Shown in pieces: positions 25,475-33,367 of a stretch of DNA of 45,575 nt (position 1 is its first letter; each line of letters starts with the position of its first letter). Made by a program: the position numbers and the translations under genes. Under the pieces are notes generated by a model. The model ran no database searches. It was not told the origin of the DNA and saw only the letters and a list, made by a program, of their open reading frames with translations. The DNA comes from Bradyrhizobium elkanii WSM2783. Its GTDB lineage: Bacteria > Pseudomonadota > Alphaproteobacteria > Rhizobiales > Xanthobacteraceae. Where the stretch lies: assembly GCF_000472865.1 (NCBI RefSeq), contig NZ_AXAP01000067.1, forward strand, positions 1 to 45,575, written 5' to 3'.

Positions 25475-25927
25475 ATGGAAGTGATGGCACTGCACGGACG
25501 CTTGTTCACCACCAATTACGATTCCCTTTCCCTTGCTCTCGATTGGATCGCGGCGGCGCGGATGCCGTCGCTGACGGGCCATCCGCAGACGGAGCGACCC
25601 GCGGAATTCGCGGCCGTCGAGATCAATCTCCTGATCATGGCCGACCGGGCGTTCCGTCGCTATCGCGTTGCACGCCCCTGGAGCAACCAGATCCTCGACG
25701 CGATGGGTATCTGCGCCAAGTATTACGGCGTCACGCGGACCGTCCTGCTCAGTGATCGCTCCGACGTCGTCGAGATTCGCCAGAAGGTGATGGCGTTCGT
25801 CCGCGTCGTCACCGGCAAGAACTTTCACGAGATCGGCGAGAAGTTCGAGCGCAGCCACTCGGTCGTGATCCATGCCTGCAAGAAGTACGAGCACGCCATC
25901 CGGACGGCATTGACGCCGGTCGAGTAG
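25475..25927 (+). CDS. stand-alone DnaA domain IV-like (DnaA-box binding) protein
   Basis: 150 residues from the ATG at 25475 (GGGGAGG upstream). Residues ~78-141 have the DnaA C-terminal helix-turn-helix layout: ICAKYYGVTRTVLLSDRSDV, VEIRQKVMAFVRVVTGKNFH, then EIGEKFERSHSVVIHACKKY. This corresponds to the DnaA pattern R-Q-x-x-M-(20)-IG-x-x-F-x-x-(R/D)-H-(S/T)-x-V-x-HA-x-x-K. There is no AAA+ ATPase. It might bind DnaA boxes at a phage origin or compete with host DnaA. The first 77 residues are of unknown type. Confidence 0.7.
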   Translation: MEVMALHGRLFTTNYDSLSLALDWIAAARMPSLTGHPQTERPAEFAAVEINLLIMADRAFRRYRVARPWSNQILDAMGICAKYYGVTRTVLLSDRSDVVEIRQKVMAFVRVVTGKNFHEIGEKFERSHSVVIHACKKYEHAIRTALTPVE

Positions 25928-25930
25928 CCG

Positions 25931-26275
25931 ATGAGAAAACTGATGCGCGAGACGATCAAGCTTATTCGGGACTACGGCGGCTCCGACGTTCTTGTAACGC
26001 ACGGCACCCGCCACACGCGCATCCATTTTACCAGCCGAGACGGCCGGCGTCTGATGCTGCTGATTCCGCAAGGCCATGCCACCAACCGGCGCTTTGTCGC
26101 GGGAATCCGTTCGCAGATTCGCCGCCGCATTGAATCGAGCGCTGCAGGAACCGGCGCCCCCGACGCCTGCAGCTCGATCCGAAAGCCCGCTGCTGCCTTA
26201 AAGCCCCCAGCCCCCAGGGCGGCAGCGGGCCGAGGATCACCTAAACGCGCCACAACAGGAGCAGACCACCCATGA
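25931..26275 (+). CDS. small phage protein, possibly HicA-like dsRBD fold
   Basis: 114 residues (MRKLMRETIKLIRDYGGSDV). The first ~65 residues, especially RHTRIHFTSRDGRRLMLLIP followed by NRRFVAGIRSQIRRRI, have the helix-three-strands-helix rhythm of HicA/dsRBD-like domains. The conserved HicA His is in a similar place (THGTRHTRI). The last ~45 residues are Ala/Pro-rich and probably disordered. No HicB-type partner follows, so a toxin role is not supported. ATGA overlap with the next gene. Confidence 0.4.
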   Translation: MRKLMRETIKLIRDYGGSDVLVTHGTRHTRIHFTSRDGRRLMLLIPQGHATNRRFVAGIRSQIRRRIESSAAGTGAPDACSSIRKPAAALKPPAPRAAAGRGSPKRATTGADHP

Positions 26276-26610
26276 ACCTCGCCAACGAAATTTCAACGAT
26301 GCAGACCGAGATCGAATCCCTGCGTTCGGAAAACGAGACCTTGAAGCACAACAAGGCAATTCTGGATTTCGAGAATGAGAGCCTGCGCCGTCAGCTCGCC
26401 AACGCGAACGCCGACCGCGACGCCATGATGCGCAGGGGTGAAGCGATCAAGAGCCTGCTCGATCAGACTGGCGCGGCTTTGATGCACGGCCTGCAGAAGT
26501 TTCACGACACCGAGCGCGAGCTTGACGAGCGCCGCTCGGTCGAAGGCTCCGAAGTCCAGTTCCTGCCGCGCAACGGCGGCAACGGTCAAGCCGCATCAAC
26601 CGAGCATTGA
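26272..26610 (+). CDS. coiled-coil phage protein
   Basis: 112 residues. Residues ~5-50 (MQTEIESLRSENETLKHNKA, then LDFENESLRRQLANANADRD) have regular heptads and should form a parallel coiled coil. Start overlaps the previous stop. Function unknown; probably a scaffold or regulator that dimerises. Confidence 0.5.
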   Translation: MNLANEISTMQTEIESLRSENETLKHNKAILDFENESLRRQLANANADRDAMMRRGEAIKSLLDQTGAALMHGLQKFHDTERELDERRSVEGSEVQFLPRNGGNGQAASTEH

Positions 26611-26611
26611 G

Positions 26612-26863
26612 ATGAAGAACGAGCGACCTAGCGACATCGAAATTGCGCAGGCGATCTGCTGCGGCGAGGTCTGCCGCACCGACACGATGCACTGTCATGC
26701 CGGTGATCACTTCAGCGAAGCCTATCGCGTGCGCAAGTTGCTGGCTCGCTTCACCCCTGGTCCGGTCCAGCCACCGGAGGCGGTGATGACGATCCCGCCG
26801 CGCGGCGAGGATAGGAGCGAGCGAACCGCGCCCCGCCGGAGGCGCCGGACCAAGAAAGGATGA
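26612..26863 (+). CDS. small phage protein with Cys/His cluster
   Basis: 83 residues from the ATG at 26612 (MKNERPSDIEIAQAICCGEV). The stretch CCGEVCRTDTMHCHAGDHF holds four Cys and two or three His close together and could bind a metal. The C-terminus is very basic (RRRRRTKKG), suggesting nucleic-acid contact. No family is recognised. Confidence 0.45.
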   Translation: MKNERPSDIEIAQAICCGEVCRTDTMHCHAGDHFSEAYRVRKLLARFTPGPVQPPEAVMTIPPRGEDRSERTAPRRRRRTKKG

Positions 26864-26867
26864 CGCC

Positions 26868-27119
26868 ATGCCCTGCGCTCAAGAAGAACAGGACCGGATC
26901 GCGGTGAAATTCTCCCAGATCCTTGCCGACGCCGTCGCCGACTGCGCCTTTGTGCCGACCTCGCTCTGCGGCACGTGCCGGACGGTGCTCGCTATCAGCG
27001 CCTTGCTCACGGGCGCCGTCAAGATTCACCACGATGCTGGAATCGAAGACGATTTCTGCGATCTCGTGCAGCGGGTCCACGCCGCCTTTATCAAAGCAGA
27101 ACGCAACTTGGATGCTTGA
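26868..27119 (+). CDS. small phage protein of unknown function
   Basis: 83 residues (MPCAQEEQDRIAVKFSQILA). Contains a CxxC pair (LCGTCRTV) and an overall helical pattern. The start lies four bases after the previous stop, with an AAAGGA-type ribosome binding site. No family is recognised. Confidence 0.45.
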   Translation: MPCAQEEQDRIAVKFSQILADAVADCAFVPTSLCGTCRTVLAISALLTGAVKIHHDAGIEDDFCDLVQRVHAAFIKAERNLDA

Positions 27120-27121
27120 CC

Positions 27122-27436
27122 ATGGCTGATCGCAGCTATCTGGAACGTTTGTCGAAAGAGCTGGCCGAGGCGGGCAAGCTGATCGAGGCCGGTTGGATCG
27201 GCTACCGGATCGCGGTCGTGCCGCCGGACGCGCCGCTGGTCCAGCTTGAGGAATGCAAGCTCGCGTTTTTCGCTGGCGCCCAGCACCTATTCCGCAGCCT
27301 GATGACGGTTTTCGATCCGGGCGGCGAGGAGCCGACCGAGGCCGACATGCGCAAGATCGACCTGATCGACAAGGAGCTGCGCAGGTTCGCCGAGCAGTGG
27401 GAGTTGCAGTTTTCCAAAGCAAAGGGATCGGCATGA
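27122..27436 (+). CDS. small phage protein of unknown function
   Basis: 104 residues from the ATG at 27122 (MADRSYLERLSKELAEAGKL). Helical with a conserved-looking CKLAFFAGAQHLFRSLMTVF core, a pattern frequent in phage and integrative-element proteins of unknown role that often sit near RecT. Its stop overlaps the next start (ATGA). Confidence 0.5.
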   Translation: MADRSYLERLSKELAEAGKLIEAGWIGYRIAVVPPDAPLVQLEECKLAFFAGAQHLFRSLMTVFDPGGEEPTEADMRKIDLIDKELRRFAEQWELQFSKAKGSA

Positions 27437-27621
27437 CCTATCGCGTCATCAACCTTTCCACGGGTGAGATCGAGGCCGAACTGAGCGACTTCGGCATCGC
27501 CAAACGGCTTGCCGACAAGATCGCGAACGATGTCGGGCATCGCGAGGTGATCGGCGTGGTCGAGCTGGTGACGCGATACGAAACGCCGCTGGCGGATCAA
27601 GAGCATGGAGGATCGCAATGA
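27433..27621 (+). CDS. small phage protein of unknown function
   Basis: 62 residues (MTYRVINLSTGEIEAELSDF). A compact beta-alpha-like sequence. Both ends overlap the neighbours by four bases (ATGA), which supports it as a real gene. No family is recognised. Confidence 0.45.
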   Translation: MTYRVINLSTGEIEAELSDFGIAKRLADKIANDVGHREVIGVVELVTRYETPLADQEHGGSQ

Positions 27622-27806
27622 AGATTCCGAAAGGCGCGGACGTCCAGTTGAAGACCAATGACGGCAACATCGAGCTGCATATCACGGCGGCGATCACCAC
27701 GCGCTCGCAGGCCGCGGAGCTGATCGGTTGCATCCGGCAGGTATCGGGCGCGCTGGAGGCTGAGAAGCGCGGCCCGCGCAAGCCGAAAGTCGCGGCGGTG
27801 GCGTGA
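27618..27806 (+). CDS. small phage protein of unknown function
   Basis: 62 residues (MKIPKGADVQLKTNDGNIEL), ending in a Lys/Arg-rich tail (RGPRKPKVAAVA). Likely a small alpha/beta domain. Part of the coupled chain with ATGA overlaps at both ends. Confidence 0.45.
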   Translation: MKIPKGADVQLKTNDGNIELHITAAITTRSQAAELIGCIRQVSGALEAEKRGPRKPKVAAVA

Positions 27807-28144
27807 TGGGAGAGCGCCGGATCTTGCCGCAACGTCGCCGCGCCGAAACATTCGAGATCGAATGGGGCGGCGTCGGTCGCCGCTTTGCAGTGACGCTCGG
27901 GTTCTATGACGACGGCGCCCTTGGCGAGGTCTTCATAACCGGCGGCAAATCCGGCGAGGCCGTCGAGGCCATCGCGCGCGACGCGGCGGTGGTGCTCTCG
28001 TTGGCGCTGCAGTACGGCGCCGAGATCGAGAACGTGGCGACCGCGATCACCCGCGACGGCGCCGAGACGCCATCCTCGATCCTGGGCGCCGTCGTCGACC
28101 AATTGCTGCCGGAGAAGAATCCGGGACAGGAGCCCGCGTCATGA
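27803..28144 (+). CDS. TSCPD-domain protein (ribonucleotide reductase-related)
   Basis: 113 residues. The segment TFEIEWGGVGRRFAVTLGFY, then GEVFITGGKSGEAVEAIARD and AAVVLSLALQYGAEIENVAT matches the TSCPD domain. That domain is found at the C-terminus of B12-dependent ribonucleotide reductase and as small phage proteins. A role in nucleotide supply for phage replication is possible, but the catalytic reductase itself is not in this window. Overlaps both neighbours by four bases. Confidence 0.65.
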   Translation: MMGERRILPQRRRAETFEIEWGGVGRRFAVTLGFYDDGALGEVFITGGKSGEAVEAIARDAAVVLSLALQYGAEIENVATAITRDGAETPSSILGAVVDQLLPEKNPGQEPAS

Positions 28145-28584
28145 CGACGCCTTATGAGAACGCGACCAGCGGCGTCGCCGCTCGCGACGACATCATCAAG
28201 GTGTTGCGCCGGGTCGGCTGCGACAGCATCGGCTTCATGGATGATTTCGAAAAGCACGAGCTGTTGCTGGCGTTTCGTCATCGCGGTCGTCAGATGCAGT
28301 TGCGCGCCAGCGCCAGCGGCTGGGCCGCGCTGTATCTGAAAGAGCATCCGTACAGCTACCGGATTCGGGGTCGCACCGAGCGCGAGCACCGCGAGCGCGC
28401 GCTGGCGCAGGGACAGATCGCGATCAATTCGATCCTGCGCGACTGGGTCAAGGGCCAGATCATGGCGATTGAGACCGGCATCCTGTCGTTCGATGCCGTC
28501 TTTCTCCCGTTCATGCTGACCCATGACGGTCGCACCGTATCAGACCGCGTCAACCAGCTCGGATTGTTGGAGGCGCCTGCATGA
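28141..28584 (+). CDS. phage protein of unknown function
   Basis: 147 residues (MTTPYENATSGVAARDDIIK). Contains FEKHELLLAFRHRGRQMQLR and RALAQGQIAINSILRDWVKG, resembling phage proteins of unknown role that carry a short DNA-binding-like basic stretch. Overlaps both neighbours (ATGA). No family name is supported. Confidence 0.5.
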   Translation: MTTPYENATSGVAARDDIIKVLRRVGCDSIGFMDDFEKHELLLAFRHRGRQMQLRASASGWAALYLKEHPYSYRIRGRTEREHRERALAQGQIAINSILRDWVKGQIMAIETGILSFDAVFLPFMLTHDGRTVSDRVNQLGLLEAPA

Positions 28585-28682
28585 CGCTCGTCTGCCAGGA
28601 ATGCGGGAAGAGCAAGCCGGCGAGCGGATTCTATCAGCAGCCTCGTCGGCTTCGCCCGATGCCGATCTGCAAGGATTTCTGA
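28581..28682 (+). pseudogene. small zinc-finger-like phage protein, 3' end cut by IS701 remnant
   Basis: 33 codons (MTLVCQECGKSKPASGFYQQ to PICKDF). The CQEC pair and the later Cys in ICKD look like the start of a four-Cys zinc domain, but the fourth Cys is missing. The sequence from about 28672 already matches an IS701 transposase, so the gene was cut there. This marks the right edge of recognisable prophage. Confidence 0.5.
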
Positions 28683-29001
28683 TCCGCCGCAACATTGCCG
28701 ACGGCGACTTGGCATTTTACTCCACGTGATGACCAAGGCACGTCCATTCAAAAGCTGGCGTCAGTGGAAGGCGATCGCTGGGCCGTCGAGGACGGCTTGG
28801 AAACGACCAAGAACGAGCTTGGTCTTGATCACAAGAAACCCGCTCCTGGCAGGCGGGCATCGCCATGTCTCACAGGGCATGCTTGCCTTCGCCACAATGA
28901 CCGTCGTCCGTTCTCGTGCCCACACCGCACCAAAGAACGCGATCGCGGCCTCGGCCAAAGCATCGTTCTTGATCCGCTGGTCGAGTACGCATCCGGTGAA
29001 G
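28672..29001 (+). pseudogene. IS701-family transposase C-terminal remnant
   Basis: Successive frames read GFLIRRNIADGDLAFYST, then GDRWAVEDGLETTKNELGLD, then HVSQGMLAFATMTVVRSRAH. Together they are the catalytic-Glu region and C-terminal part of an IS701-type transposase. Several stops and frameshifts show it is dead. The sequence is interrupted at 29001 by the IS4-family element. I could not follow it convincingly on the far side. Confidence 0.65.
28993..29001 (+). repeat. 9-bp target site duplication, left copy
   Basis: CCGGTGAAG immediately before the left inverted repeat of the IS4-family element; identical to 30579-30587. Nine bases is the duplication length of the IS50 group. Confidence 0.85.
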
Positions 29002-30578
29002 CTTTCAATTACCCATAACTTTGACCACTCGGGCTGATCCGCTGATCGGCGAAATCTTGAATCGAAAGAATCACTTGTGATTCCTTGCTGAGCACCTGAT
29101 TCGCGAGGGGGTGCTCTATGGGCCTGACATTAAGGGATCGATCGGCGAAAGGCTGTTTGCGGTCCTTGGAAGGTGAATGTTGGATTGATCGAGAGAGTAG
29201 TGGATGCGAGTTTAGGGACGCGCGGCTCGGCGACAGATTCCGCAAACTGCTCACGCAGATTGGAAGCGCCATGGGACAAAGCATTCCGCTCGTCTGCCAG
29301 GATTGGGCGAATACCAAGGCAGCCTACCGCTTCTTCTCTAATGAGCGGGTCAGCGAAGCAGACATTCTGGCCGGTCATTTCCAATCGACACGTGATCGGG
29401 CCGCCGCCGCGGAAGGTCTCGTTCTTGTGCTGCACGATACAACCGAGTTCAGCTATCAACGCGAGAAGTCAGAAGCGATCGGCATCACCAAGAGCATAAA
29501 CAGTGGACGGGATAAGGCGGGGCGCCTCCGATCGCACACGGTTTGCGGCATCCTGATGCATTCGAGCCTCGCGGTGACAATCGAGGGGGTGCCGCTGGGG
29601 TTGGCGGCCGTTAAGTTCTGGACCCGGAAGAAATTCAAGGGGACGGCAGCACTTAAAAAGAAGATCAATCCGACCCGGATTCCCATCGAGAAAAAGGAAA
29701 GCGTCCGGTGGTTGGAAAATCTCAAGCAGTCTACGCAGCTGTTGGATCATCCGGGACGATGCATCCATATTGGTGATCGCGAGAGTGACATTTACGAGCT
29801 TTTCTGCGCAGCACAGGAGATCGGAACTCATTTCCTGATCAGGACCTGCGTCGACCGCTTGGCTGGAGACGGGGATCACACGATCGCCGACGAAATGGAC
29901 GAGGTCGCCATCAAAGGGCTCCATCGCATCGAAGTCAGAGACAGCAACGGCGATCCCGACCAGGCCGTTCTTGAGATCAGGTATCGCAAAATTCGCGTCC
30001 TGCCGCCGATCGGAAAGCAGAAGCGCTATCCCGCTCTAACCCTGACGGTGATCCACGCCGAAGAGCGCGGGACGCCGAAAAACAGAAAGAAGATCGATTG
30101 GAAGCTGATCACCGACCTGCCCGTTGGTTCCCGCACCGACGCCATTGAGAAGCTCGAATGGTATGGTTTGAGATGGAAGATCGCGGTGTTCCATAAGATC
30201 CTCAAATCGGGCTGCAAAGCTGAGGAGTCGAAGCTCAGGACCGCCCAGCGTCTGACCAATCTGATCTCGCTCTTTTGCATCCTGAGTTGGCGGGTCTTCT
30301 GGATGACGATGCTCAACCGTTCCGCCCCAGACACGCCGCCAACCGTCGTGTTGACCGCGACTGAAATCGACGTGCTCGATCGCCTCGTCAACGACAAACC
30401 AAAAGCAAAAAAGAAAATGCTCTCGCACTATCTGATCAAGATCGCCCGGCTCGGCGGTTATCTCGCCCGCGCCAGCGATCCGCCGCCTGGCAATACCGTC
30501 ATGTGGCGCGGGCTGTCACGCCTCACTGACATCGCGCTGGGCGCCATGGTCGGAGGAGAATTTGTGGGTAATTGAAAG
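29002..30578 (+). mobile_element. complete IS4-family (IS50 group) insertion sequence, 1577 bp
   Basis: The ends are inverted repeats: left CTTTCAATTACCCATAACTT (29002-29021) and right, read on the other strand, CTTTCAATTACCCACAAATT (from 30578). The first 14 bases are identical. It is flanked by perfect 9-bp direct repeats CCGGTGAAG. It carries one transposase gene and interrupts the IS701 remnant. Intact ends and duplications suggest a fairly recent insertion. Confidence 0.85.
29118..30575 (+). CDS. IS4-family transposase, catalytic Glu replaced by Ala
   Basis: 485 residues, full length for the IS50/Tn5 group. The N-terminal DNA-binding region is present (FRDARLGDRFRKLLTQIGSA, WANTKAAYRFFSNERV). 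Catalytic Asp residues are D107 (LHDTTEF) and D220 (HIGDRESDIYE). The Y-(2)-R-(3)-E-(6)-K signature is read as Y-GL-R-WKI-A-VFHKIL-K. The Glu expected at residue 356 is Ala (GCG at 30183-30185, one base from GAG). The protein should therefore bind ends but not cut, unless the substitution is tolerated. It may still be moved in trans by a related transposase. Confidence 0.85.
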   Translation: MGLTLRDRSAKGCLRSLEGECWIDRESSGCEFRDARLGDRFRKLLTQIGSAMGQSIPLVCQDWANTKAAYRFFSNERVSEADILAGHFQSTRDRAAAAEGLVLVLHDTTEFSYQREKSEAIGITKSINSGRDKAGRLRSHTVCGILMHSSLAVTIEGVPLGLAAVKFWTRKKFKGTAALKKKINPTRIPIEKKESVRWLENLKQSTQLLDHPGRCIHIGDRESDIYELFCAAQEIGTHFLIRTCVDRLAGDGDHTIADEMDEVAIKGLHRIEVRDSNGDPDQAVLEIRYRKIRVLPPIGKQKRYPALTLTVIHAEERGTPKNRKKIDWKLITDLPVGSRTDAIEKLEWYGLRWKIAVFHKILKSGCKAEESKLRTAQRLTNLISLFCILSWRVFWMTMLNRSAPDTPPTVVLTATEIDVLDRLVNDKPKAKKKMLSHYLIKIARLGGYLARASDPPPGNTVMWRGLSRLTDIALGAMVGGEFVGN

Positions 30579-30587
30579 CCGGTGAAG
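30579..30587 (+). repeat. 9-bp target site duplication, right copy
   Basis: CCGGTGAAG directly after the right inverted repeat of the IS4-family element; same as 28993-29001. Confidence 0.85.
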
Positions 30588-31412
30588 GCCTCACCGGACG
30601 GATACCAATTAGGCCGCCAGTAGATTGAGGTCTGGCTGTTCTACGGCCAAATCCCTAGCTTGCGTTGATAGGTGCACTGTTCCGGTTGCCCTCGAGACCG
30701 CCGCGGCTCGCGCGCATTCTCGATTTTCTAGCGCAATGCCCAAAGGTGGGCACGGCACCGAGAGCATGCCCGAGTGATTTCGTGCCCTCCTACGCAGCGT
30801 TGAAGCATGGGCCCCTTTTCAACTCTCTTCCGTTCCGAGATGCTCGTAGAAGGTCTCACGCGCCTTTCTCGGGAAGAAGACCTCGCGCAACCAAGTGCGC
30901 CCACGGCCATTGTCTCCTTCTCGCATGTGGGCAATCGCCGAGTTCCAATGGCGGGAATGTCTTCAGCTTTGGCTTGAAAGCGGTTTGGTTCGCCTCGCGT
31001 CAACGGACTTCTCCAGCTGCACTGGCCAAAAACGCCGCCTCACCTGAACCAGCAGCAATAGGCAACCAATGAGACTTATGACAGTAAGGGCCATCATCAA
31101 GAGGCAGGCGACGCAGCACAAGGCGGCTATGTCACACGCCGATCGCAACCAGCACGGCACCCAATCGAGCCGTACCATATTCTCCATAGAGCCAGACATA
31201 TTCGTTTCGGTGGGTGATAAGTGCTTACTGCCGATTGGCGGCTCAACGCTTAAGCAACGTACCTGACGTCAGTCTGACGAGCGTCGCTCGGAGCGGATTT
31301 TGCTTTGCCTTTTCTCATCGGCGCAGCTACGAGCTTTGCTCATCATGCCGAAGATGTCTGGACATGCTCACGCACGCCTGCGGGCATCGCTACATCTTCG
31401 GCGACGGGGCTT
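30588..31412. other. gene-poor stretch
   Basis: No convincing gene. A minus-strand frame at 30963-31199 would encode a hydrophobic 78-residue peptide (LRSACDIAALCCVACLLMMA), but it has no homology I recognise and no clear ribosome binding site. An 11-bp inverted repeat lies at 31347-31402. Confidence 0.4.
31347..31402. repeat. 11-bp perfect inverted repeat
   Basis: GCCGAAGATGT at 31347-31357 and its exact complement ACATCTTCGGC at 31392-31402, 34 bases apart. It could be a stem-loop or the ends of a very small inserted element. Confidence 0.45.
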
Positions 31413-31832
31413 TCACAACAGCGCTCTCATCCGTTCAAATAGGATTGCCGCTTCCGATGGCCCGAGCCCGACGAGGCCGACAAAGCTCGTTGGTGGCATC
31501 GGAATTTCTTGACGAGTCGGCTTCCAGAGATGCAGGCAATACCGGCTGTTATTCACGTATTGCGAATGAGGTGGGTGCAGCTGCATCACGCACTCCTCTT
31601 CATCCCAAAACAGGTCTTTGACGAAGCACATCTCTTCCCAGTTCGGACAACGTCTAGGCGTCGAGACGGAGACATGCTCCCACCCTGGGCGAACAAATCC
31701 GACTATCCTGAGTTTGCAGCCACAAGGCCCCTGAACAAAAAACAGGCCGCAAGGACCTGATCCCGGCGCGCTAGCAAATTCGCCGTATCGCACGCGGCCG
31801 GCCTCGAGTTTTTCAAGAACTTGTGCTCTCAC
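31413..31832 (-). CDS. DUF7694-like phage-type protein
   Basis: 139 residues from a GTG at 31832, which has a strong GGAGG seven bases upstream and overlaps the stop of the gene before it (GTGA). The core GWEHVSVSTPRRCPNWEEMC followed by FVKDLFWDEEECVMQLHPPH and SQYVNNSRYCLHLWKP matches a small family recurrent in phages and plasmids of alphaproteobacteria (DUF7694, from memory). The upstream part of the longer frame to 32075 belongs to the neighbouring gene in another phase. Function unknown. Confidence 0.6.
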   Translation of the reverse strand: MRAQVLEKLEAGRVRYGEFASAPGSGPCGLFFVQGPCGCKLRIVGFVRPGWEHVSVSTPRRCPNWEEMCFVKDLFWDEEECVMQLHPPHSQYVNNSRYCLHLWKPTRQEIPMPPTSFVGLVGLGPSEAAILFERMRALL

Positions 31833-32005
31833 GTTCCCTCCTTTGCCTCGCGAATGGCTTTGAAATCGACGTAGACCACCTTGTTCTCTGGCTCCCTCGT
31901 CGCCTCCAGCCAGCGCTGCTGCGCAGCGTCCGAGTGCCATGCTCGCCCGTGCATTGTCTGCTGAAATTCGAACAAACTGCTGAGCAAACCGTAGATGTAG
32001 ATCAT
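31829..32005 (-). CDS. small protein coupled to the DUF7694-like gene
   Basis: 58 residues from the ATG at 32005 behind GGAAGAAGAGAG: MIYIYGLLSSLFEFQQTMHG to VYVDFKAIREAKEGT. The stop overlaps the GTG start of the next gene (GTGA), so the two form a translationally coupled pair. No family is recognised. It may be the last trace of a second phage or plasmid segment. Confidence 0.5.
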   Translation of the reverse strand: MIYIYGLLSSLFEFQQTMHGRAWHSDAAQQRWLEATREPENKVVYVDFKAIREAKEGT

Positions 32006-33263
32006 CTCTCTTCTTCCGCTTCCAATGCCGGCAACCGGGCGCTCGGTTTTCCTTGAGCCGGTAAAGCACCTCCACTGCGAGGCCCGGACAAGCTTTCCAA
32101 AGGATGCTTTCTAACCTGCAATTTTGGTTTCAGCACCAGACCTTTGCTTTTCTACCTCACCACATTCCTAATCGTTCCCGCAGCATGCCGCGAAGCTGCG
32201 GCCGAGGGCTCGCCTCGCGACGAGCCTAGGGATCCGTCGGCCGCGCACCGTCGGAAACGGCTCCTCTTCCACTAAAGTCACGGCCAGGCTACGGAGTGAG
32301 CCGCGTCAAGGCCCACGTAATAGGCCACCGTTTCAAAGCTTGACCCCGCGCTGGTCAAGGTCATCGAATTTAGGATTCTGATTGCCAATCGTGGCGCGAT
32401 CGATCACGGCGAAGAAGCTTTCGCACGTTCACCAAGCATCTCGCCATCTTGCACCATGAGTCTCAAATCGGCCTAGGCCTTCAAAAGGCGGTTCGCTGTG
32501 CGACTTTCTATCGACTGATCTCCCATCATCGCTGCTGCCAAGAACGGGGTATGCCAGGCGACACTTCACCATCATGCTCTTTGAGACACTGATTGGGGTT
32601 ATCCCGCGACGGCCGATGTGGCTCCCATCACGCGGGTGTTTTTTCATCGATATAGAGCCAGACTGCTTCCATCGCTTGCTCCTCAGATACCCTTCCGCAC
32701 CACCACAATGGGCCATGGTCTGTGCCTGCCGTCTTCGTCGATGATCGTCAGGCGGAAGTCCATAGCGCGCCGACTTAATGTTATTGAAGCGCAGATCGCA
32801 TAGGCGACCGCGACATTCGGCTTGGCCCGTTGCTCGGTCAGGGGGGCACACCTCATTAGATCGTCCCGCCAAGCGCCCTGCAAGAATCACGCAACTGGCC
32901 CAATCGGCTCATCATATGATTCGACATGCGCCAACCAGGACAGCTGTAGCAGTCTCAGATCACTTCGTGACCGCGCGTGTAGGATGCTGCTTACACAAAA
33001 GCTCCCGGTTGCCACTAAACGCCAGCTTGAATACGCCATTCAAAGACGATGAAAACAACTTGATGATCAATCACGATAAGCATCAAGAATCGTTTGGCGA
33101 CTTCGTCGGCGCTGCGCACGATGCTTGTGGAGCGTTCAAATCCCAGAGAGTTGCCAATGACCAAAAGGCAGCTCAGAGCAGCTGACTAGCAATTCAAAGA
33201 AGTTGCTCTGCCTGCGAATTCGGGAACCGCCGCCGCTTCTAATTTATTTCTGCTCGCGCGCCG
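32006..33263. other. gene-poor stretch with a decayed small gene
   Basis: No intact gene is visible. On the minus strand around 32540-32672 the phrases MEAVWLYIDEKTPA, LKEHDGEV and AYPVLGS appear in different frames. Together they resemble a small Bradyrhizobium-type protein with a xxVWLYIDT start and a (D/E)HDPEGVAFEYPVLG end. I regard this as a possible remnant only. A further minus-strand frame, DFRLTIIDEDGRHRPWPIVV at about 32690-32765, reads well but belongs to no family I know. Confidence 0.3.
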
Positions 33264-33302
33264 CAACGAGAGCACACCCGCGCGTGCCGGGTGCTCCCGT
33301 TG
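33264..33302 (-). terminator. strong hairpin downstream of nopP
   Basis: CAACGAGAGCACACCCG (from 33264) pairs with CGGGTGCTCCCGTTG (to 33302) with one bulge and one mismatch. It lies about 65 bases past the nopP stop in the direction of transcription. There is no long T-run, so it may stabilise the transcript end instead of terminating. Confidence 0.5.
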
Positions 33303-33367
33303 CAGCGTCGCCTTGGCCCCGGTGCGTGCCGGTATGAGAAGTCAAGCTGCACCCGGCGCGACTTCTG

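Noticed and set aside
25931..26610. HicA/HicB-type toxin-antitoxin pair
   Set aside because: The first protein has only a loose HicA-like rhythm and the next is a plain coiled coil, not HicB.
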